NCBI RefSeq assembly: GCF_034930985.1
Contig: NZ_JAYGIM010000001.1
Coordinates: 558,001-622,000 of the forward strand
DNA: 64,000 nucleotides
Source: Arcicella lustrica
GTDB lineage: Bacteria > Bacteroidota > Bacteroidia > Cytophagales > Spirosomataceae
Reading direction: 5' to 3'
The translations under genes were made by a program, and so were the position numbers. Below are positions 24,801-30,157 of the stretch, in pieces. Each line of letters begins with the position of its first letter. The first letter of the stretch is position 1. The notes beneath the pieces are model-generated. The model was not told where the DNA came from, searched no databases, and worked only from the letters and a program-made list of their open reading frames with translations.

Positions 24801-25854
24801 TTACATACCATAGATTCGCAAAAAAATATATAAAACTTGGGCGTAGAAAGAATGGCCTTGCCTGATCAGCAGCAATAAATTGAAGTAGCTCTATTGTATT
24901 ATCTTTTAATACAAGTTTACTGACTGCAAAATCAAATAGAATATTATGAGCAAAGGCCATTTTGGGTGAATAAGAACCCTGCTCTGTTAGTATGTTCTCT
25001 CCTAATAACTGTTCTGTGATTAATAGTTTATCAATGTCAATGTTACTCAAATAATCTAGTTTATCAACTGATATTACCCGATTTTCGACCATTTTTAGTG
25101 TAAAGTCTTTTAAAAACAATTCCATCTGAATAGATGGAGTAACCTTATACACTACTTTTATCCAATACATTTGGAGTAATTCAATTTCAGATTTTAATAC
25201 TCTAATTGTGTCAGTACTGGTATCTGTTTTTGAAAGGATGATATCCAACAAAGAAAGGAAAAATGGTATTCTAAATATTTCTTTTAGTTTGGCTGTGCCT
25301 TCTTTATAAATGGTATTTAACTTTTGATACCCTGTAAGAAATTCACTAAGTTCTTTTTCAGATAGTATAGGAATTTTAAATCTCCGACAATGAATATTGT
25401 CATTGTTGAATTCAGCTGGAAACAATTCGATTAGCTTTTGTGATCGGATAGCATCATAAGTTCTTACACTAACCACAATTGACCAGTTAGGAAGCTGTTG
25501 TTTTGCCTTAGTAATCTGTTTAAGTATTACTGTTTTTAGCTTTTCATCTTTGATGGTATCATAGGCATCAAAGATGAAAATTCCTTTTGTATTGTCTGGT
25601 AAGCTGATAAGTCTAAGTGCATCAATCCAGTTTTCACCACTTACACCAAGTGCTTCAGCTATATCTTTATCGCTGCCATCGCTTAAAAAGTCTATTTGTA
25701 CCATTGTTGCTGGAATTTTTTTTTCCAGTAATAGGCTAACCATTTTGCTTAATAAATAAGTTTTACCAACACCAGGTTCTCCGATAACCACCCCACTTTC
25801 CTGTTGAAAAAAGGTGTGCATTTCCTCAAGGAGTTTGCTTCTATCAATCTTCAT
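21862..25854 (-). CDS. STAND-type NTPase with long helical C-terminal region
   Basis: 1330 residues. The N-terminus is a P-loop module: Walker A GEPGVGKT at residues 25-32, Walker B GIFIFDAYD at about 91-99, and a strand with sensor Arg, SIVVSVRTYD, at about 125-134. The winged-helix-like region that follows includes RIPFFLSLLDIIL near 200. Residues about 330-1330 are almost entirely helical without motifs, as expected for an alpha-solenoid sensor. This is the layout of NLR-like STAND defence proteins (Avs, bNACHT), except that no effector domain is fused. The effector-like PNP gene lies immediately upstream and its 3' end overlaps this start by 11 nt, which implies translational coupling. 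Confidence 0.85.
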   Translation of the reverse strand: MKIDRSKLLEEMHTFFQQESGVVIGEPGVGKTYLLSKMVSLLLEKKIPATMVQIDFLSDGSDKDIAEALGVSGENWIDALRLISLPDNTKGIFIFDAYDTIKDEKLKTVILKQITKAKQQLPNWSIVVSVRTYDAIRSQKLIELFPAEFNNDNIHCRRFKIPILSEKELSEFLTGYQKLNTIYKEGTAKLKEIFRIPFFLSLLDIILSKTDTSTDTIRVLKSEIELLQMYWIKVVYKVTPSIQMELFLKDFTLKMVENRVISVDKLDYLSNIDIDKLLITEQLLGENILTEQGSYSPKMAFAHNILFDFAVSKLVLKDNTIELLQFIAADQARPFFLRPSFIYFFANLWYVNPAKFWTIYNELSLSTDDVISLFNKLIPSTIVAKEFVDTNQLKFLDDPTSYNISQTINVLQALRFIKETTNKAAQASLLLRLSTNLQLAFVWDFSFILEGLIKDPIIQADVATFSICGNSARNLINFLLANKVNQSVDQLASYTGISLIAKTYSTDIEASRTCLQLILDIIDQPDFNIAYVSTLTENIKEFYMIDPQFCARIYEKVSAHEENSFDQAPMYSGVLMSFTSSRHDQFDICHYRLQQIFPKFISSSPELAIPIALSISNNFIKKKNLDGLVILDTIKIPFDFLVDDINAHYQVDLSHSWYHPMSSTEPIQYTQYILNYFEKLISTNEIELLKILLKSYFSCANSAYNWKMLLDFGTSYPEILHDLLFNLLLQPAILYCDDTIVAAGTFLESAIQFYTKEQVHQLEKTILAYPENISVSALGNMNILRLLSRIPKERLTEAKSIAIMSSSEVMKNEPLVSYTSTSEIYTTEMFLTEQGVDIKKQENEQLLAENQKMEWLTNHFSNDVPDAENYAEPLKAANKTFVIVRDNTEVSQRLKQTILTNVADVCRIVLHSNLTLKHEVQLSPEQYITFKEMLFFCLNYYTDSDIFAEKNSSPGSIYSQTPRSNAAFALPKLFACTKDVDLLPLIKQYANDKNAITRFGIMQSLHHLYPTQKELFWEIVNERLDKETDWFTKSVIIGRLNNVKIFTTEPDRFINAYQLAKSEIFKIPEGHYSYLASFLSIALAFLRFTGDVRIKDILRQCLENNLSIGPVLVSNAFEIIKPENRNYLDPTDVEKSVRVLDTLMMLLNMCEKMLLSTKSNDEVIEEVQQSFVIIDTVIKQIYFSMQVSQVIPQQNTIRINQEHQLRFYFFAKPLLEKILGISRQLKGGHMQGHSAHYFIEIMGEVLRFDARFSLATTSEITTMAVGTNYTFDYSAIQEVVKYTERLLADHKSMLTEPQAFAQIMNLLNIYVRSGWPVALDLLWKLDEIFR

Positions 25855-26761
25855 TTCTGATTTCTTTGGCTAATGATTTGTCTTTTTTTAATATCCATTG
25901 GGGTAGGGTGCCCTTCTCTTCTGAAAAGTCAGTTTCTAGAATGTCTTCTTGTACAACAAGCCCGAGATCTTTAAAACCAGATGGCTTACTAAACACTAGT
26001 TCACAAAGTGTCACGGCGCTATCTATTGCCATCTTTTGATTTTTGTGTTTGTTCTTCCCCTTGTTTCCATCTGCAAAGTCGCAAATTCCTTTAACCAATA
26101 TCCAATCGACCTTTCGTTGGTCGCAGGCAGTATAGATTCCAGCGCCCTCCATTTCGCCACCTTTTGCCTCGGGATACTCTTTCATTAATTGATTTTTGAA
26201 TAATGTGTCGTCAATTAATTTCTCACCAGATAATATCAGACCTGGAATTATCTTAGGAATTCTACCTTTCTGTTCATAGCTCCATCCACTAACTGATTTA
26301 AACCGATCCAGTAATAGCGAGCTTGTAGCTCCTTCTTTTCCTCGGAACAATATATCATTTTTGCCTATTCTCTGTGGATCATAAGGTTGAATGCGCTCAG
26401 CAACCAATATATCACCTATTTTTTGCTTACTTTTGTTTGCACCAAAAGCAATTCCTACCATCAAAACAATTTTAGGGCTCCAGGTAGTTATTGCATCAAG
26501 AGTGGTAATGATTGATGCATTTTTTCCAATTGATCCCATCTCGTTGCAAGAAACATGTACAGTAAAAAATACACCAAATACACCTACATAGTAAGTGTAT
26601 TTGTGCGTTTGAATTTGGAGAATATCAGTGAATCCAGGTAGCGGCTTTATATGTTCATGTAGAACTGTTTTTTCAATCTCGGTCGCTGTTACGATCAATA
26701 AATTGAATTTGGATTGATATGCATTGACAAAACTGTCATCTAAGTATTTATAAGTGGCCAT
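25844..26761 (-). CDS. Nucleoside phosphorylase-like protein, candidate ATP nucleosidase effector
   Basis: 305 residues of the PNP/UDP phosphorylase fold. Visible motifs: LLIVTATEIE at 21-30 (first strand), VLMVGIAFG at 99-107 (phosphate/ribose loop), GGEMEGAGI at 201-209 with the substrate-binding Met-Glu, and VKGICDFADGNKGK at 223-236 with catalytic Asp228. The GICDFAD signature followed by a KNKxxNxxMA segment is that of PNP domains used as immune effectors in bacterial systems such as Detocs and in NLR proteins, some of which cleave the N-glycosidic bond of ATP. Housekeeping MTA/SAH nucleosidases are smaller and differ here. First gene of the minus-strand operon. Confidence 0.85.
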   Translation of the reverse strand: MATYKYLDDSFVNAYQSKFNLLIVTATEIEKTVLHEHIKPLPGFTDILQIQTHKYTYYVGVFGVFFTVHVSCNEMGSIGKNASIITTLDAITTWSPKIVLMVGIAFGANKSKQKIGDILVAERIQPYDPQRIGKNDILFRGKEGATSSLLLDRFKSVSGWSYEQKGRIPKIIPGLILSGEKLIDDTLFKNQLMKEYPEAKGGEMEGAGIYTACDQRKVDWILVKGICDFADGNKGKNKHKNQKMAIDSAVTLCELVFSKPSGFKDLGLVVQEDILETDFSEEKGTLPQWILKKDKSLAKEIRNED

Positions 26762-26941
26762 TGAATTGAAGTTGTTCTAAAATGCTAAATTTATTGAAAA
26801 AAATAAGCATTTTGAAGTTTTGATAACTGTTATGAGTTAGCAATGTCAAGATTTAACTTGCAAATTTCTATCTGGAATAGTGTGAGAATTGTTTTCCATT
26901 ATTATAAGGACTACACTACAACTTTTGATAAAGAGGTACTT

Positions 26942-27346
26942 TTAACCATTTCCAGTTATTCGACAATACAAACCAGAAGAACCTATTGGAGTATTTGGGC
27001 GAATTAGTAGGCTTGTGTATATACCAATTCTTCCAGAAACGTCGTTAACCTCAACTTGATTAAAAGCATTTGTTGTTTTCTTCCTATTTGTTGCTTTCAA
27101 TCGTATAGTATAAATTGAGTTAATTTGGTAGGTATGGTATAGCTCTTTGTTTGAAATCGGTTCTTGGGTACCATCTACCCAAACAATAGTAGCAGACTCA
27201 TACATATTTGAGGTATTAGTTACCGATACAACACCCTCTCCAGATTGTTTACTCACTTTGAAAGATGCTTGTGGCTCAATGTCAGATTTACAGCCACTGT
27301 AGATTAGAACTAATGAAGTTAATAGAACAAAATGTGTTTTTTTCAT
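26942..27346 (-). CDS. Lipoprotein with PKD-like domain
   Basis: 134 residues. The signal peptide MKKTHFVLLTSLVLIYSGC ends at a lipobox Cys (residue 19). Residues about 27-100 resemble a PKD/Ig-like beta-sandwich (ASFKVSKQSGEGVVSVTNTS, then YHTYQINSIYTIRLKATN). The last 30 residues are unassigned. It is an exported outer-membrane or surface lipoprotein of unknown function. Its upstream 108 bp are a near copy of the leader of the next lipoprotein gene, so the two are probably expressed alike. It lies 180 bp upstream of the PNP gene on the same strand. Confidence 0.7.
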   Translation of the reverse strand: MKKTHFVLLTSLVLIYSGCKSDIEPQASFKVSKQSGEGVVSVTNTSNMYESATIVWVDGTQEPISNKELYHTYQINSIYTIRLKATNRKKTTNAFNQVEVNDVSGRIGIYTSLLIRPNTPIGSSGLYCRITGNG

Positions 27347-27451
27347 TTAAGTGTTATTATTAAGGGATAAAAAATGTTGTAAAAGTATTTATTTTAATAT
27401 GAATATTTTAGCGTAAAAGTACCTGTTTTTATTGATTGTTTCTTTTCATTT
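27344..27451. repeat. Direct repeat copy 1: duplicated leader with integrase-gene tail
   Basis: From the start codon of the PKD-like lipoprotein outward, this stretch matches 27961-28070 almost base for base. An identical core (AAGGGATAAAAAATGTTGTA and onward) and an identical TTGATTGTTTCTTTTCATTT block are shared. That final block equals the last codons of the integrase gene. Confidence 0.8.
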
Positions 27452-27509
27452 AAAAAACGCTATTTTTTTAGATGATTGAGAGAACTAAAATGTTATAGCA
27501 TTAATAGTA

Positions 27510-27552
27510 AATAAAAAACCTAACTGAGAAGCTCTTAGTTAGGTTTTTTTAT
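27510..27552. terminator. Bidirectional Rho-independent terminator
   Basis: A 13-bp stem (27517-27529 with 27533-27545, one G-T pair) around a 3-nt AGC loop is flanked by an A-run on the left and a T-run on the right. It lies just downstream of the 27565-27963 lipoprotein gene on the minus strand and would end its transcript. Confidence 0.8.
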
Positions 27553-27564
27553 TTACGAAATTTA

Positions 27565-27963
27565 TTATTTATCAGTTTTGATATTATACCCCTTCCCTAA
27601 AACAGAAGTGTTGTAATTAACATAAGTAAAAAGAATAAGAGGTATAAAAAACCTTTTGGTTTCATATTTCGGTTGCAAAATACCATCTACTTGGTTTTGT
27701 TTACAAGCCTGCAAATACACTCGTTCTCTTCTTGTTTCCTCTGATTTCCCTCCGAAGGGGATAAAAAGAAACCAAACTTTACTGTAAGTTTTGTCAGATT
27801 CTACGTTTTTACCTACAATGATGTCTTCTTTTTTGAGATTTTGGATGTTAGCAGCTTGGTCGATGGTGTTAACACCCTGACCTACTCGGTTATGATTTAC
27901 TGAAGTACAAGATGAAATAAACAGTGAAATAATTGAACTTAGGCCTATAATTGTCTTTTTCAT
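27565..27963 (-). CDS. Small lipoprotein of unknown function
   Basis: 132 residues. The signal peptide MKKTIIGLSSIISLFISSC ends in a lipobox Cys (residue 19). The mature part (about 30-132) has a TRL-like outline, with VWFLFIPFGGKSEETR followed by ACKQNQVDGIL and a hydrophobic FFIPLILFTYVNY segment. Such small lipoproteins are common in Bacteroidota but no function is known. It sits directly behind the integrase gene on the same strand, with a leader that duplicates as copy 1 further left. Confidence 0.7.
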   Translation of the reverse strand: MKKTIIGLSSIISLFISSCTSVNHNRVGQGVNTIDQAANIQNLKKEDIIVGKNVESDKTYSKVWFLFIPFGGKSEETRRERVYLQACKQNQVDGILQPKYETKRFFIPLILFTYVNYNTSVLGKGYNIKTDK

Positions 27964-28070
27964 TTAAGTTTTATATTTAAGGGATAAAAAATGTTGTAAA
28001 AGTATTTTGCTTTGTATGAATAGTTTAATGTAAAAATGCCTGTTTTTTTATTGATTGTTTCTTTTCATTT
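27961..28070. repeat. Direct repeat copy 2: leader plus integrase 3' end
   Basis: This is the partner of 27344-27451. It spans from the start codon of the 27565-27963 lipoprotein to about 20 bp inside the integrase gene, whose stop is at 28048-28050. Because the integrase gene is whole here, this is likely the original copy. Confidence 0.8.
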
Positions 28071-29283
28071 CAAGAATCACTCTTCTTTCATCTGGTTTTG
28101 CATATCTTTTTACATACTTTTCGTTCTTAATCCCTAATAAAACCATTAAAGCCTCATTAGTCCAACCCTTAACGTTCAAAAGCCAGTCTGATAGTGTTTT
28201 ACGTCCTGCTTTAACAGAGATTTTCAAAATTAACTCTTCAGGAAACCCTAATTCATCTGCAATTAGTTTTAAAGTATCATTCATTTTAGAATTCGATTTG
28301 ATTGAGATATTTTGCCAACCACCATACTTTTCAATTATTTGATGTACTTCCTGAAAGTATGGTACTTTAGCTGTAACAGTTGTTTTTACACGAGCTTTGA
28401 ATAACCACTTTTCTCCATCAATACCTTTTCTCTCAGCTTTATTAATATTTGAATCATTTTGTGTGTTTTTGATAATTTCTTTAAGGTCGGCATAATGGAA
28501 TCCAGTCCTACAATAAAGTACAAATACATCTGCTACTTCTTGCTTAGCCTTTGTCCGAAATTTATGATTTTTCAAAATCTCAAACTGGTCTTGAGTTAAA
28601 AAGATATTTTCATCTGGTTCGGGTTCTTTAAACATTATATCATAAATTGGAGTATGGTGGCATTGCTTTAAGTTTTTGAAACCCCATTTGGCAACTTGTT
28701 TAACCACTTGGCATCTTTTGTGTACAGTTAGTGGTGCAAAGGCTTGGATGTTTTTCATCCAGCTTCTGAACTTCCTCAACTTATTTACATCAAATTCACT
28801 GATTTTTAGGTTTAATTGTTTTTCATAAATAAAGAAATTCAGTAAACTATCTCTAACATTTTTATACTTTGTTAAAGTGCCTTTGCTCAATTCTTCTCTT
28901 TGCTCCAATGGGTCAGGTTCTTTGATTGCAATTAGAAACATATCGAATACTTCTATAAATGAAGGCTCTTTTAAATCAACTTCATTTTCACCCACCTTTA
29001 AAATAGCCTCTTTGAGCATTTTAACATTAAAGCTTTTTTTCTTTCGTAACAAATCGTTGTAAGCAATAAAAATGTCTGATTCGATTGTTGCTAATATTTC
29101 ATTTTTAATTGAGGCATTAGGAGCATTACTTCTTACTCTCTTTTTCTCAATATCCCAATCTTCTGTAGCAATTTTGATGTTTGTTGAACCTAATTCTAAC
29201 CTTTCTCCATTGTAAGAAATTTTCGTGTAGATTTTTGAAAAATTAACATCTTTACATCTGTGGCGGATAAACAGTATTTCCAT
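28048..29283 (-). CDS. Tyrosine recombinase (integrase) of the mobile element
   Basis: 411 residues. An N-terminal arm-binding-type domain (about 1-90) precedes a SAM-like core-binding domain (about 105-215) and the catalytic domain. The catalytic Arg lies in YCRTGFHYADL (about 260-270), a Lys in KTTVTAKVP, the second Arg in VKAGRKTLSDWLL (the HxxR box has Lys for His) and the Tyr in YVKRYAKP near the end. This is the Bacteroidota family that integrates conjugative and phage-like elements. It reads away from tRNA-Ser, with about 310 bp between its start and the tRNA 3' end, the usual layout at one end of a tRNA-targeted element. Confidence 0.88.
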   Translation of the reverse strand: MEILFIRHRCKDVNFSKIYTKISYNGERLELGSTNIKIATEDWDIEKKRVRSNAPNASIKNEILATIESDIFIAYNDLLRKKKSFNVKMLKEAILKVGENEVDLKEPSFIEVFDMFLIAIKEPDPLEQREELSKGTLTKYKNVRDSLLNFFIYEKQLNLKISEFDVNKLRKFRSWMKNIQAFAPLTVHKRCQVVKQVAKWGFKNLKQCHHTPIYDIMFKEPEPDENIFLTQDQFEILKNHKFRTKAKQEVADVFVLYCRTGFHYADLKEIIKNTQNDSNINKAERKGIDGEKWLFKARVKTTVTAKVPYFQEVHQIIEKYGGWQNISIKSNSKMNDTLKLIADELGFPEELILKISVKAGRKTLSDWLLNVKGWTNEALMVLLGIKNEKYVKRYAKPDERRVILEMKRNNQ

Positions 29284-29406
29284 ACGGTGTCCAAGTATTT
29301 TTTTTGACTCATCGGTGATTAATATTATGTAGTTTAATTCTCAAATATTAAGAAACTATTAAATTAAGCACCGAAGCTTTTTGTGAAAATATTTTTCTTT
29401 CATCAA

Positions 29407-29448
29407 GTGCCACCAGTCAAAACTTTAGTGCCACCAAAAGTGCCACCA
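29407..29448. repeat. Three GTGCCACCA direct repeats, candidate integrase arm sites
   Basis: GTGCCACCA occurs at 29407-29415, 29428-29436 and 29440-29448, spaced 21 and 12 bp apart, between the integrase start and the tRNA-Ser 3' end. Short direct repeats at this place are typical arm-type binding sites for the N-terminal domain of tyrosine integrases. Confidence 0.6.
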
Positions 29449-29530
29449 ACTTGAAAGGTGTTTGTACAAGCATTTGAAAATGATATTTTGAATTTTGGGA
29501 TGGGAATATTGCTTTGAATGGCTTAAAAGC

Positions 29531-29561
29531 AAAAAATCCTACCGTTTGGGCGGTAGGATTT
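29531..29561 (-). terminator. Terminator downstream of tRNA-Ser
   Basis: AAATCCTACCG (29534-29544) pairs perfectly with CGGTAGGATTT (29551-29561) around a 6-nt loop. On the minus strand it is followed by a T-run. It lies 32 nt beyond the tRNA 3' end and fits a transcription terminator for the tRNA. Confidence 0.8.
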
Positions 29562-29592
29562 CTTAGGAGAAAAAGAATATTTTCTGTGGATG

Positions 29593-29677
29593 TAGAGAGT
29601 GAGGGATTCGAACCCCCGGACCTGTTACAGTCAACAGTTTTCAAGACTGCCGCAATCGACCACTCTGCCAACTCTCT
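29593..29677 (-). tRNA. tRNA-Ser (anticodon UGA)
   Basis: 85 nt on the minus strand. The acceptor stem AGAGAGT/ACTCTCT is perfect. The D-arm sequence GGCAGAGTGG, anticodon loop CTTGAAA with anticodon TGA (complement at 29641-29643), long variable arm (class II) and T-arm with GGTTCGAATCC are all present. CCA is not encoded. The base after the acceptor stem reads A, where tRNA-Ser normally has G. Its 3' end faces the integrase and is the likely insertion site of the element. Confidence 0.93.
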
Positions 29678-29791
29678 TCGTTTTTGATGATGCAAAATTA
29701 GTGCTTTCTTTCTTTTTGTGCAACTTTTACGCAAAAAAAATATCAAAAAAAATATCAGTGAATGTAAGTTTGGCTGATTATTAGGGAGTTA

Positions 29792-29825
29792 ATGTGTAAA
29801 AAAACTTTAAAGTTTTTTTACACAT
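29792..29825. repeat. Perfect 34-bp palindrome
   Basis: ATGTGTAAAAAAACTTT (29792-29808) is followed without a gap by its exact reverse complement (29809-29825). It lies in the gap of about 480 bp between tRNA-Ser and the PBP gene. It could be a protein-binding site or a cruciform-forming repeat. A weaker GCTCAA/TTGAGC hairpin with a T-rich tail follows at 29842-29870. Nothing else was recognised up to the promoter near 30112. Confidence 0.75.
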
Positions 29826-30111
29826 ATCTATTTTAAAGGTCGCTCAATGGCTTTTTGAGCTTGTTTTTTCAGTTTTATCTCTTTTTGATTTTAAAATGTA
29901 AAGCAATTTTGATCAAGTTTTTGATGATGAATCAAAGCCTACAAGGAAATATCAATCCAATAACGCAATACTTTAATTTTTGTAAAAAAATAATCAACAA
30001 AATATTATCAAATTGATTCATCAAGTAAATCTCAAAAAACTGACTTATGAATCAATTTTTAATGTTAAAGCTTTCAATTTTCTATCTTGTTTCACTCCTT
30101 AATCTAAAACT

Positions 30112-30142
30112 TTTGTCGTAAATTGTCGCCTATTTTAGTTTG
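30112..30142 (+). promoter_or_regulatory. Candidate promoter of the PBP gene
   Basis: TTTG at 30112-30115, a 19-nt spacer and TTAGTTTG at 30135-30142 match the Bacteroidota -33/-7 pattern with one mismatch. The start codon is at 30158. Confidence 0.4.
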
Positions 30143-30157
30143 ATAAATAAGTACACG

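Noticed and set aside
25844..26761. Housekeeping MTA/SAH nucleosidase
   Set aside because: The protein is longer than usual, carries the GICDFADGNKGK effector-type signature and is translationally coupled to a STAND NTPase.
29417..29746. Open frame on the minus strand across the tRNA-Ser
   Set aside because: It runs through the tRNA and the terminator, with no family resemblance; the tRNA explains the sequence.
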